Assembly: GCA_950097015.1 (NCBI GenBank)
Contig: CATNEN010000031.1
Location: 3,412,001 to 3,476,000 of the forward strand
Reading direction: 5' to 3'
DNA from: Macrostomum hystrix
Taxonomy: Eukaryota; Platyhelminthes; Macrostomidae
Length of the DNA stretch: 64,000 nt
Shown: positions 34,242-47,100 of the stretch, piece after piece
Layout of the letters: every line of letters begins with the position of its first letter
Position numbering within the stretch: position 1 is the first letter of the stretch
Translations under genes and position numbers: made by a program
The notes under the pieces: generated by a model
Told to the model about the DNA's origin: nothing
What the model saw: only the letters and a program-made list of their open reading frames with translations
The model's database searches: none

Positions 34242-35756
34242 TCAGTCCGCTTCGTCAGCACCCGCGGACTCAGCGTCCAGTGCGACTATTGAAGACGATG
34301 GCGGCTGATTCTGCAGCTCCGCTGTCACCAGCGCGTAGGAGACCGTGAGTGTTCGATGCGGCTGCGGCGATGGCGTCTGGGACGGCTGCGTCTGCTGCGG
34401 TGACTGCAGCTCCGCGGCGGCGTCTTCAGCGACTGTCGAATGCCACCAGCGATGCCTTCGTCCATAGCGTTGCCTCTGCTGCTGTTGCGCTTGGCGCTGG
34501 CCCCGCCAGACGCGGCCGAGGCAGTTGAGGACGCGCCGCCGAAAGCCGCTGCAGGAGGCGAAATAGGCCAAGAAGTTGGTGGCGTTGTTAGCGAACATCA
34601 GCGTCTTCAGGCCGTCCAGAGCTACTCGGCCGGCGTCCGTGCGAGGCAGCCAGTTTGTGACCTTCAACAGCTGGCCGACTGAGGCCGGCAGGGTGGTGCA
34701 GATGTGGATGACGGTCAGGACGGCGAGAAGGCGGGTGGCGCTCTCTCGATTGCGACTGGCCTCAGCGACCCGGCGCAGCTGCTGCTTCCGCTGGCCGGCG
34801 GAGCCGCGATTGCACTTCCGCTGCTGCTGCTGCTGCTGCTGCTGCAGTTTTTTCATCGTTTCAATGGATGTTGATGAAAATGCTGTGGTGACTGAAGCGG
34901 CCGCAGCGGTGGCACTCGAAGCCAGGGATCGTCGACGGCGCACGGCGGCATAGATGTAGAAGTTGCAGAGCAGCAGCACCGTGTACGGCACCACCAGGTA
35001 GGTGACAATGTCCAGCTTGGCAAACCAGCGTCCGAAATTACGATCGTAGGCGCAACGAGTCGGCAGGAGGCGAAAATTGTCGTAGGGCGACCGGCCCAGT
35101 TGCGACCAGTTGAGCCATTGCGGCGGCTGCTTCGGTCTCAGAAACAGCGGCGTCGTCTCCTGCTGGCCGGATGCTGCATCGTCTTCGTACGATGCCGATG
35201 TCCCGGCTCGCAGGATTCGCACGCAGCTGACGGTGAAGCGGTGAAACACGATGGGAAAATTCTTGACCACAATGCCACCGGAGAGGAGGCCGAACGCGAT
35301 AGCGAAGGTGCGGCCGGTGATGTGGCGGACGGCCGCGTGCGGAAAGGCCACCAGGAGGAAGCGCTCGACGCCCAGAGCGCAGAGTGCGTACACGGCCAGG
35401 TCGCTGACTGTGGCGACGGCGGCCTGGTGTAGGCGGCACAGCGCCGGGTGCAGGTCGCGAATGTCCAGGCCGAGAGTCTCAATCAGCCAGTATCGCGTGA
35501 CGGCCAGCAGAAGGACAGCGCAGTCGGCCAAGGCCAGGAACACCATCAGGAAGCGGGTGGTGTCCCGGTGGGTGCGTTCCGTAGCCTGCAGGTAGGCGGT
35601 CACGGAGTTGCCCGCCACGCCGCCCACAATCAGCAGGCCGCACAAGATGCAGAGGATCCATTCGGCGAGGCGCACCGCGGCGCTGCTGGAGGCGTAGTCT
35701 ATGGAACAAACCGCAACTGACTGCTCGCGCTCCGCGCGGCCAGCTTCCGACATCAT
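34242..35756 (-). CDS. Rhodopsin-family (class A) GPCR, orphan, peptide-receptor-like
   Basis: A single open exon encodes 504 residues with seven hydrophobic helices; it would sense an extracellular ligand and signal through G proteins at the plasma membrane. Landmarks are GNSVTAY in TM1, LALADCAVLL in TM2 (conserved Asp), a Cys in HPALCRLHQ at the start of TM3, VERFLLVAFP in place of DRY, and a second Cys (TRCAYDRNF) in loop 2 for the disulfide. TM6 is LAVLTVIHICTTLPAS, lacking the usual FxxCWxP tryptophan. TM7 is ANNATNFLAYFASCSGFRR, an NPxxY variant. Loop 3 holds a polyglutamine run and basic residues, and the tail is Q/P/S-rich. The start is the upstream of two adjacent ATGs, with an acceptor-like GTGCAG 6 nt before it. 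It resembles invertebrate FMRFamide/TRH-type receptors, but the ligand is unknown. Confidence 0.85.
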   Translation of the reverse strand: MMSEAGRAEREQSVAVCSIDYASSSAAVRLAEWILCILCGLLIVGGVAGNSVTAYLQATERTHRDTTRFLMVFLALADCAVLLLAVTRYWLIETLGLDIRDLHPALCRLHQAAVATVSDLAVYALCALGVERFLLVAFPHAAVRHITGRTFAIAFGLLSGGIVVKNFPIVFHRFTVSCVRILRAGTSASYEDDAASGQQETTPLFLRPKQPPQWLNWSQLGRSPYDNFRLLPTRCAYDRNFGRWFAKLDIVTYLVVPYTVLLLCNFYIYAAVRRRRSLASSATAAAASVTTAFSSTSIETMKKLQQQQQQQQRKCNRGSAGQRKQQLRRVAEASRNRESATRLLAVLTVIHICTTLPASVGQLLKVTNWLPRTDAGRVALDGLKTLMFANNATNFLAYFASCSGFRRRVLNCLGRVWRGQRQAQQQQRQRYGRRHRWWHSTVAEDAAAELQSPQQTQPSQTPSPQPHRTLTVSYALVTAELQNQPPSSSIVALDAESAGADEAD

Positions 35757-36425
35757 GATACGCTGCACTTTTCAATGCCTAGAGAACTAGATTGGCAGCC
35801 CCTGGCTCACTAAAGTCAGTCGAACTTTAACCTGGCCTTAGTTTTATTGCTCCGCGGCTCCCTGTCAGACTCGTGGTTGGCCAGCATTCCGGCCAGCCAA
35901 TCAGGTTCAGTCCTAGCCAGGGCTCAAACTGTGTCGCTGAAAATTTACTTAACAATCCCTCGTTTGTCTGAGTCCATCTGTTCCGCTAGTTCCTTATTGA
36001 ATATTGTTCTTTAGTCTACTCAGTTAAGAAATGTACTTTAGAAGCTAGAGTTCAGGATTCACTTTAAGCTGTCAAGAAAAGTCGATCTTTGATCTCCCTG
36101 TCAGCACAGCTGAATAGCACCTGTTACCTGTCACATTTCATTTTCTGACAAACAAATAGAAAAAATGTAACACTGGAAAAGTAACACCTAGCTTAAAAAG
36201 TAAAAAAGTAATATAGGCATTATCTTACTTGTCAGAAGCTTTTTATTGCATGACTAAAAGACAGATTAAAACCATGTTAATCAAAAGAAGAAAATAATTC
36301 TGAAAGTCAATTATCACTCAGCATATTGCAGAAATCCGCGAATCGCAAAAATTGGCGAAATTGCCATAGAATATGAGTTGATAAGCAAATACAATTGGCT
36401 CCAATAGACGGAAAGTGACCAACAG
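35757..36425. other. 5' flank of the GPCR gene
   Basis: About 670 bp of AT-rich DNA upstream of the receptor. No further exon, repeat or RNA gene is recognised. Confidence 0.5.
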
Positions 36426-36427
36426 CC

Positions 36428-36762
36428 TCACCTGATGTCATTCTGGCACACCTGATGTCATTCTGGCACACCTGATGTCATTCTGGCACACCTGATGTCA
36501 TTCTGGCACACCTGATGTCATTCTGGCACACCTGATGTCATTCTTGCACACCTGATGTCATTCTTGCACACCTGTTGTCATTCTTGCACACCTGATGTCA
36601 TTCTTGCACACCTGATGTCATTCTGGCACACCTGTTATCATTCTTGGATACCTGATGAGTCATTCTGGCACACCTGTTGTCATTCTTGGACACCTGATGT
36701 CATTCTTGCACACCTGATGACATTATTGCTTATCTGATGTCATTCTGATGCACAAAATAACA
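36428..36762. repeat. 20-bp minisatellite
   Basis: About 16 copies of CACACCTGATGTCATTCTGG. The first six are nearly identical, and variants (TTCTTG, GTTGTC) accumulate rightwards. Confidence 0.92.
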
Positions 36763-37127
36763 TACCTGTTGTCATCCTGGCATACCCAAAGTCACTTTGG
36801 CACATCTTTTGTTTGGCTATTACAGTACTGAAAAGTACAAAATCTGATTACAATAATTAAAAAGGTACGATTATATGCAAAAATACTTTTAACCAATTGC
36901 ACAATGCTCCGATAGCACCTATTTACGAGAACAAAAATGTAATAAAGAAAATATTACAGGTATCGATTTCGACTCAAGCAGTCAAGTTAGTCAAAATCGC
37001 ACGGAATATTGCGGGTGAGAATATTGCATGCCCTAATAAATGATTCTCAATAAATTCAAGACAATTAAATTTCGGCATCATAAGGATCTTCAGTAATGCG
37101 AAGCTAAAGAATCTTAAAGGTTTCATT

Positions 37128-37990
37128 TAAGTATTTTAGGGATCATGAAGTTTAGGAATGCTGATGAAGTTTAGGGATCATGAAGTTTAGGAATGCTGAT
37201 GAAGTTTAGGGATCATGAAGTTTAGGGATCATGAAGTTTAGGGATCATGAAGTTTAGGGATCATGAAGTTTAGGGATCATGAAGTTTAGGAATGCTGATG
37301 AAGTTTAGGGATCATGAAGTTTAGGAATGCTGATGAAGTTTTGGGATCATGAAGTTTAGGAATGCTGATGAAGTTTAAGGATCATGAAGTTTAGGGATCA
37401 TAAAGTTTAGGGATCATGAAGTTTAGGAATGATTATGAAGTTTAGGGATCATGAAGTTTAAGGATCATGAAGTTTAGGGATCATGAAGTTTAGGGATCAT
37501 GAAGTTTAGGAATGATTATGAAGTTTAGGGATCATGAAGTTTAGGGATCATGAAGTTTAGGGATCATGAAGTTTAGGGATCATGAAGTTTAGGGATCATG
37601 AAGTTTAGGAATGCTGATGAAGTTTAGGGATCATGAAGTTTAGGAATGCTGATGAAGTTTAGGGATCATGAAGTTTAGGAATGCTGATGAAGTTTTGGGA
37701 TCATGAAGTTTAGGAATGCTGATGAAGTTTAGGGATCATGAAGTTTAGGGATCATGAAGTTTAGGGATCATGAAGTTTAGGAATGCTGATGAAGTTTAGG
37801 GATCATGAAGTTTAGGGATCATGAAGTTTAGGAATGCTGATGAAGTTTAGGGATCATGAAGTTTAGGAATGATGATGAAGTTTAGGGATCATGAAGTTAA
37901 GGGATCCTGAAGTTTAGGGATCATGAAGATTAGGGATCATGAAGTTTAGGGATCATGACTTTTTGGGACCATGACTTTTTGGGATCATGA
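37128..37990. repeat. 16/19-bp mixed minisatellite
   Basis: About 50 copies built from two interleaved units, GGGATCATGAAGTTTA (16 bp) and GGAATGCTGATGAAGTTTA (19 bp). The two units alternate in short blocks, indicating higher-order duplication. The array lies just 3' of the last OCA2 exon. Confidence 0.92.
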
Positions 37991-38194
37991 AGTGTAAGGA
38001 TGGCAATCAAGGCTTACTGACAACGGTCCGAAGCTAAATACACGCATGATGTGGAGCAGTTTCAACTTCAACAATTGATAGATTCTTTTCTGTTGTCATC
38101 TCAGTCATTATGTGGTCCTTTGCCTATTGAAACACGGTCGTAAAGAAGCTGAGCAAAAATTGAAGAAAAAATGAGCCAAAAACATAAGGAAAAA

Positions 38195-41100
38195 TCAATA
38201 ATAATTCCAGCCAATGAGGGCGTGGCAGACCAGCAGGTACAGCATGGCAACGGTCACCGTGCACACCATCATCGGGAAGCCGACACTGCAATGCGCGGAG
38301 GGTGGGTTTGGTGCCAGTGAAATGACAAATTGATTGCTAATAGGAGCTGCAAATAGCGCTTGAAAAGCTGAGAAGCCCGACTCAAAACTAACGAAAAGCT
38401 GACAGAGCGAAGGAAAAGTGCAAAACAGCGATAATGCCTCGGCCACCCTGCATTAGTAAACAAGCGGCCTCTTTAAACAGAAAAAACTGCGCAGGCAAAC
38501 TCAGCTACGAAAGGCGCCCAAAATGCACACAGAAATCTAACAGCCACAGCGCCCTCTCGCCCAGAACAGGCGAGCAAACTTCTTTTTCCCTTTTTTGCCT
38601 CATCGAATTACTTCGCTTTCGGGATGCACTCAGTGCAAAAAAACCAGCACATGTTGAAGAGATCGTGATTGAGACTATTTAGACCAGGGCTCGGAAAAAC
38701 TTGGTCCCCTGCCTAGATACTGCCAGCACTGCTCCGGAATCCATCTCTCTACACCGCCTTATCTCTCCCCTGTCTAATCTCCCACGCGTCTCAACTCTCC
38801 AGTGTCTCATCTCTCCCATGTCTCATCTCCTCCGTGTCTCATCTCCCCCGTGTCTCATCTCTCCCGTGTCTCATCTCTCCCGTGTCTCATCTCCTCCGTG
38901 TCTCATCTCTCCCCTGTCTCATCTCCTCCGTGTCTCATCTCCCCCGTGTCTCATCTCTCCCGTGTCTCATCTCTCCCGTGTCTCATCTCTCCCGTGTCTC
39001 ATCTCTCCCGTGTCTCATCTCCCCCGTGTCTCATCTCTCCCCTGTCTCATCTCCCCCGTGTCTCATCTCTCCCGTGTATCATCTCTCCCGTATCTCATCT
39101 CTCCCGTGTCTCATCTCCCCCGTGTCTCATCTCTCCCGTGTCTCATCTCTCCCGTGTCTCATCTCTCCCGTGTCTCATCTCTCCCGTGTCTCATCTCTTT
39201 CGTGTCTCATCTCTCCCACATCTCCTGTCCTTGGCCAGTGAGGCTAGCAGCTCGTTTTAGTTCCACCGACTCACTAATTTAGGCCCTGTTATCCTGAGCT
39301 GCAAGACGCGGGGATTTTCAGATGAGATCCGCAGGCAACAATATAGAAACTGTACAGGACTGCAGAGGTTGCGCTAATGTCTTCCTACACTTTTATGAAT
39401 GTTTCGGTGTCCTGATTTAGTCTTGAATATTCGCCCTACATCGTCTGTCTAATCCTCCCGGAGTAGAATTCCTGCGTAACACAGTTTTTGATGAGCCAGT
39501 TGCTGATCCTGCCTCAGCGTAATCCCAATGGGCCAACGTCCCAGCTAGCTTAGTGCCGTAAATTAACACCAAATTTTTGTTAGGCAAGGTGGTCCTCCGT
39601 GTCTTCTTGTTAGCTGTCCTGCAGGCTTTAGCAGTGATTTATTTGGCAGGCCACTTGCTCCTCGCGAATTTATAATGGCACAGACTGAGGGGGCCAGTCT
39701 GCGAATCTGTTTGCGAGATTAAGAGTAAAAGAGAAACGAAGCCAAGATAAAAGCGGGGAATAGTATCTCTAGAATTTACTTAAAAATATATTCTGAAATG
39801 GAATAGATAATGTTAAACAGCTGTCTGTGGGTGGATGTGATGAACACTGGTGGTCTGGGGTGGGTGTGATGTACACTGGAGTTCTGGGGTAAGTGTGATG
39901 TACGCTGGTGTTCTGAGGAGTGTGTGATGTACATTGGTGTTCTAGGGTGGGGTGATGTACGCTGGTGTTCTGAGGAGTGTGTGATGTACATTGGTGTTCT
40001 AGGGTGGGGTGATGTACGCTGGTGTTCTGAGGAGTGTGTGATGTACATTGGTGTTCTAGGGTGGGGTGATGTACGCTGGTGTTCTGAGGAGTGTGTGATG
40101 TACATTGGTGTTCTAGGGTGGGGTGATGTACGCTGGTGTTCTGAGGAGTGTGTTATGTACATTGGTGTTCTAGGGTGGGGTGATGGTGTTCTGATGGGGA
40201 TGTGTTTTACTCATGTTATCTTGGGTGGGTGTGATGTCCACTGGTGATCTGGGGTGGGTGTGATTTCCACTGGTGATCTGGGGTGGGTGTGATGTCCACT
40301 GGTGATCTGGGGTGGGTGTGATGTCCACTGGTGATCTGGGGTGGGTGTGATGTCCACTGGTGATCTGGGGTGGGTGTGATGTACACTGGTGATCTAGGAA
40401 AAGTGTGATGTACACTCGTGTTCTGGGGTGGCGTGATGTACATTGGTGATCTAGGAAAAGTGTGATGTACACTGGTGTTCTGGGGTGGGTGTGATATATA
40501 CTGGTGATCTAGGAAAATTGTGATGTACACTGGTGTTCTGGGGTGGCGTGATGTACATTGGTGATCTAGGAAAAGTGTGATGTACAATGGTTTTCTGGGG
40601 TGGGTGTGGTGTAAAATGGCGGGAAGATTAATTTAATAATTTTATAATTAATAGTCCATCATTAAGACTAATGATGGAAATAGATTAGGGAGAGGAGAAA
40701 AAATGAGATGCAGAGTGGATATTGTCGGGGATCGAGCCGCTGGGATCGCAGAGTCAGGCAAGGCGGATGGAAGGAAAGGCTCTGAAAAATAGGGCTTCCT
40801 GAGTCTGGTAAGCGTTGAGCACAGCAAAGGAGTGAGTGGGAGTGAGCTGCAGATGATATTGAATAATGCATGCTAACTTAAGTGCTTAATGCTTAGAAAA
40901 TCCATGCGATTATGACTAAATCTGGATTAAATGTTGCATTTTCAGATGCCCAATTTCTTCTGTCCTGGGCATTGACGTTTTCCTGAATTTAGTTTACCGG
41001 ATTCCAATCTCCGTCAGGTGCTTTGTTGACGTCATTCTGTCAGAGGAAGACTGCAAAATAGGCAAGGCTGTGATGGAACGATATTTGGATATTTTTAGAT

Positions 41101-44100
41101 TCTAAATCTAATCACTCATAGCTTCAAAAACATATTTTTATATTTTCCCTAAATATTTTCCCGATCCCGATCGGCCGAAATACCGATTCCCAGAAATTTC
41201 GATTCACAGAAATTTCGATTCACAGAAATCTTAATTCACCAAAAGCACAATTCAGAGAAATCTTAATTCACCAAAATCTCAATTCACCAAAATCTCAATT
41301 CGCCAAAATCTCAATTCACCAAAATCTCAATTAACCAAAATCTCAATTAACCAAAATCTCAATTCACCAAAATCTCAATTAACCAAAATCTCAATTCGCC
41401 AAAATCTCAATTAACCAAAATCTCAATTCGCCAAAATCTCAATTCGCCAAAATCTCAATTAACCAAAATCTCAATTCGCCAAAATCTCAATTCACCAAAA
41501 TCTCAATTCACCAAAATCTCAATTCGCCAAAATCTCAATTCACCAAAATCTCAATTAACCAAAATCTCAATTCACCAAAATCTCGATTCACCAAAATCTC
41601 AATTCACCAAAATCTCAATTAACCAAAATCTCAATTCACCAAAATCTCAATTCACCAAAATCTCAATTCACCAAAATATCAATTCACCAAAATCTCAATT
41701 CACCAAAATCTCAATTCACCAAAATCTCATTTCACCAAAATATCAATTCACCAAAATATCAATTCACCAAAATATCAATTCACCAAAATCTCATTTCACC
41801 AAAATATCAATTCACCAAAATCTCAATTCACCAAAATCTCAATTCACCAAAATCTCGATTTAGCAAAATCTCAATTCACTAAAATCTCAATTCACCAAAA
41901 TCTCAATTCGCCAAAATCTCAATTCACCAAAATCTCAATTCACCAAAATCTCAATTCACCAAAATATCAATTCACCAAAATCTCAATTCACCAAAATCTC
42001 AATTCACCAAAATCTCGATTTAGCAAAATCTCAATTCACTAAAATCTCAATTCACCAAAATCTCAATTCACCAAAATCTCAATTCACCAAAATCTCAATT
42101 CACCAAAATCTCAATTCACTAAAATCTCAATTCACCAAAATATCAATTCACCAAAATCTCAATTCACCAAAATCTCAATTCACCAAAATCTCAATTCACT
42201 AAAATCTCAATTCACCAAAATCTCAATTCGCCAAAATCTCAATTCGCCAAAATCTCGGTTCACCAAAATCCCGATTCACCAAAATCCCGATTCACCATTA
42301 TCTTGATTCAAAAAATCTCGATTCACAGAAATTTCAATTCACCGAAATTTTCATTTATAGAAATCTCGATTCATCAAAATCTTGATTCACTAAAGTCTTT
42401 ATTCACCAAAATCTCGATTCACCGAACTGGAAATCTAGATTCTCCCAATCGGCCCGGAAACCTAGAGTCCCCTAAATCGAAATTCAAGGAAATTCCAATC
42501 GCACCAAAATCGATTTTCTTAAATCTCTGAAATGCAATTTTAGCCAAATTCTAATTCAGCTTTTTGTAGAAAATCGGCATCAGATTTAATTCAGATGCGC
42601 TCAACGAACAATTCGCTTGTCTTTGGGAACAACTCAGCTAATTAGGAGATATGCTTCATTTAGTTGCTGGCACCTGAGAACAGCAAAAGTACTTTTAGCC
42701 CCTAGCCTAAGCCCGAACAGCAGCGAGCCCAGGCACGCACCGGAAGAACTGCACGAAGGTGAACGGGTAGCCGTTCTGCTCGGCGATGCCGGCGGCCACG
42801 ACGTTGGCCGAGGCGCCGATGACGGTGCCATTACCGCCGAGGCAGGCGCCGAAGGCCAGGGCCCAGACCAGCGGCAGGATGGGCAGCACGTCGGCGAGCT
42901 CCAGGATGATGGGGATCATGGCCGTGGTGAATGGGATATTATCGATAAAGGCGGAGGCCAGGGCGCTAACCCACAGGACGATGAGGATTGCCACGGGCAG
43001 CTGGGAGGATTCTGGCAAGCTCAGGATCACCTGCTTCATCTGGTCGCCAATCCAGGCGATGAGCTGCAGCTCGCGCAGGGCCTCCATCAGGGCGAACAGG
43101 GCGGCAAAGAAGATCAGCGTGCTCCACTCGATGCGGTGCAGCAGGGTGTCCATGTCGGCGAAGTCTGTCAGCACCAGCAGGGCGATGCCACCCATTATGG
43201 CTATCCAACCTGCGTACGGGTGCGGAGGAACAACCAATTAATGCCGATTAACTACCGTACAATCTGCCGATTAACTACCGTACAATCTGCCGATTAACTA
43301 CCGTACAATCTGCCAATTAACTAACTGTACAATTTGCCAATTAACTAACTGTACAATTTGCCAATTAACTAACTGTACAATCTGCCAATTAACTAACTGT
43401 ACAATCTGCCAATTAACTAACTGTACAATTTGCCAATTAACTACCGTACAATCTGCTGATTAACTAACTGTACAATCTGCCGATTAACTACTGTACAATC
43501 TGCTGATTAACTAACTGTACAATATGCCGATTAACTAACTGTACAATCTGCCGATTAACTAACTGTACAATCTGCCGATTAACCATCCTACAAATGACCG
43601 ATAATCTATTTGACAAACTGCTGACGATCTGCTTGACGATATGCCCGTTACATACGAAAAAATCTACAATTTACCTTCATAACAATATGTCTCTTAAGTA
43701 CTCCAGAATCTGCTAACGATCTACATTACAAATAATTAATAGATTATCTGTTATATTTTCTTCATGTGAAAATCAGAGAAATGACACATCAAGAAGCTGA
43801 TTATCAATGAGAATAATCAGTAAATCGTTAAATAACTTAATCGTTACAATGACCCAATAATTTCCACCAACATTATAATGTGCTAAATAATCACAACGAT
43901 AGTCAAGAAATTCAAACACAGCAAATCATCAGCTAATAAGTCTGGCAAAGGGAAGGTTTTGAATCAGTGCATTAAAAAATGCCTACCAATTAAAATGATT
44001 TTTGCATACTCAAAATCAATAACCAATCGAAAGTGAATAATAGCACTTCATTCACACGCACGGTAAGTGTTACTAATAGAGCTTCTGAAATTTAAAGGCT

Positions 44101-47100
44101 TAAGCGTACCAAGATCCAAGTGCAAGGCGTCGACAGTTGACGATAGAAAGAACAATAAGATGACAACCGACAGTACAATGGTGCACTTCACTAGCAGCTC
44201 CTTGTCTTTGATGCCGTACTGGCATGTGGTTGGCAATTTAGTGGTATTTCGATTTTTTGGAATTTATAGTGTCTATTAGCCTACTGATACAAGTAGTAAG
44301 TTCAGCATTAGTTTTTAGATTAAATTAGATTAAATTAGATTAAATATATATACTTCGATAAGTTATTTTCTATGCAGAAGATTGAGTCAGAATACAGCGT
44401 TGATATTAGTTAATATTGATTGTACAAATGCCGAACAGAACACCTTAACAGAACACTAAACAGTGTTAAAATTTTCATTTGTAATGTGCGACCTAAATAG
44501 GGCCGTTTTAACTAAATAATTTATTGCAAGCATGCAGTTGCATTAATAAAATTATCTAACTATTATAAAAATTTAACGAAATAAAGTAGTTCTTTTTAAT
44601 TCGTTACTTCATAAAGCCTGTTAAATTTAACCATAGCATTTTTTATAAGATGAGCTACAAGGATTATCGTTTGATTCGTTAGTTTGAAGATGTGCTACTA
44701 ATGCATACATTATACCTTTTTTATTACACTTCTCGAAAGAAATTAAAGTACAGAGATTCGTCATTTCATTAACCCCAAATAAAATCGTTAACGTTAAAAG
44801 AGTTTTTTCTTTGTTAGTCAATGAATTTTTTTTAACGATTATGGACCTTAAAAGGGCCGTTTGATTAGAAAGCTAAATGAACAGTAAACGAACCTTCCGC
44901 TGCAGCTCGGCCAGTGTCTCCTGGAAGGGCTTGTCGGCGGTGGCCGTGACCTGGTGCACAGCCAGGCGGTGCTCCAGCTCGCAGATCTTTGCCTGCAGCA
45001 GAGCCTTGACAGCCGCCTGCTCGCTTGTCGTCACAGCGAAGCCGTAGGCTGTGCGACGCCAGACTTCAACTTCGCGACGAATCTCGGCTGCCACGGGATC
45101 CTCGGTTGATTCGAGGTCCTGGCGCCAGTAGACCAGGCGAAGCAGGGCGTAGGCGCTGACAGTGACCAGCAGGATGCCCAGGGTCATGTGCACGGTGAAG
45201 TTGGTGAATGTGACGCCCTGTTCTGCCAGCTCGGCGTTTGAAGCGATGATGACATTTGGCGGATCGCCGACTGCGGTGGCTGTGCCGCCGACGTTCGAGA
45301 ACATCACCTGTGAAATATATGCTAGGCGGATTTGATTAAAAGGGCATTAGTGATTTATTCGAAACTCTGAATTCATCTGAGAAGTAAGGTAAGATTGGGC
45401 AATAATCTGCGACCCCGGTTAAAGTTCAGGATTAATCTGAGACCTCGGGTAAGATTGAGGATTAATCTGAGACCTCGGGTAAGATTGAGGATTAATCTGA
45501 GACCTCGGGTAAGATTGAGGATTAATCTGAGACCTCGGGTGAGATTGAAGATTAATCTGAGACCTCGGGTGAGATTGAAGATTAATCTGAGACCTCGGGT
45601 AAGATTGGGGATTAATCTGAGACCTTGGGTAAGAATTAGGATTAATCTGAGAGTTAGTACAGGATGAAGAGCCCGAACCAGACACCTGAGCAATGAGCAG
45701 CTGCCTAGGATCGAGCCGGAGAACTTCGCACAGCCGAATGGTGACAGGGGCCATGAGCAGGATGGTGGTGACATTGTCGAGGAATGCAGATATGACGGCT
45801 GCGAACAGGCAGAGCAGGGTCACCAGAGCCATTGTGCGACCCTTGGCCAAACGGAAAGCTAGCACGGCCACCCAGTCAAAGAAGCCGGACTCGGAGAAGA
45901 TGCCGACCATCACCATCATGCCGAACAGCAGGCTGAGGGTCTCAAAGTCCAGCCAGGCGATCACTTCGGTGAGGCTGGGCCTCCGGTTCACCAGAGCCAG
46001 AACTGCCACACTCATCAGCGACCCCAGCATGGCGGCCAGGGATCTGTGCACCAGCTCGAATATGATCAGGCCATAGACAAAGACCAGCACCAGGGCAGCG
46101 TAGATCACTTCGTTATAAACCGCATTGGTTAGAGTTTCATAGGATACGGCCAGGGGAAGTGACTGCTCGTAGCTGGTGCGAATCCGAATGCTCAGTTGGT
46201 CGCGATCTTTGTAACTGTTTCAAGGTAGAGGTGTGATGTACACGGGTGTTTTGGGGTGGGTGTGATATACAAGGGTGTTTTGGGGTGGGTGTGATATACA
46301 AGGGTGTTTTGGGGTGGGTGTGATATACAAGGGTGTTTTGGGGTGGGTGTGATGTACGTTGGTGTTCTGGGGTGGCTGTGATCTACGTTGGTGTTTTGCA
46401 GTGGGTGTGATGTACGTTGGTGTTCTGGGGTGGGTGGGATGTACGTTGTTGTTTCGGGGTGGGTGTGATGTACGTTGGTGTTTAGGGTGGGTGGGATGAA
46501 AGCGCCGATCCCAAACTCCATCGACAAAACTTACGCGGTTCGGCTGAGCGGAAAATATCGCTCACGAACAATTTCCTCGGACATTTCGTTTTCCACCACG
46601 GGCACAATCGGCACGATCCAGATCTGTGAGCGGATAATTTATTGACTTCAATTGACCAATTTTGAATCGGTGCCACAATGGTTAAAGTATGATCTCTTTA
46701 AAACAAAGATCTCACCTGCGATTGCGACTCATTGTCCGCGCTGAACACCTCATCGATGGTGACCGTGATGTTTGTTGACGTGGCTGTCGGCGAGAACAGC
46801 AGCGCACCGCGCAGCTTCACCATCACCACCGAGTAGGCATTCGCTGACGGTGTCACGTTGATGGCTAACGGTGGCGGCGAGAAACGACATGGGTCACGTG
46901 ATCAAGCATTAAGCTTTAGAACCCATTTGAAAACTCTATGGTTGGCCCTTCGTTAAAACTCCTGAATGATCCCAATCTACATTGCAATTAAATATTTTTT
47001 CATGCTACTTTCATCAGGTCTTCAGTAGTATAAACCTATCAAAATACCAAATCCAAAAAAATTCGGTGGCGGGGGTCGGTGGCAGAGCGGATAACGCGTT

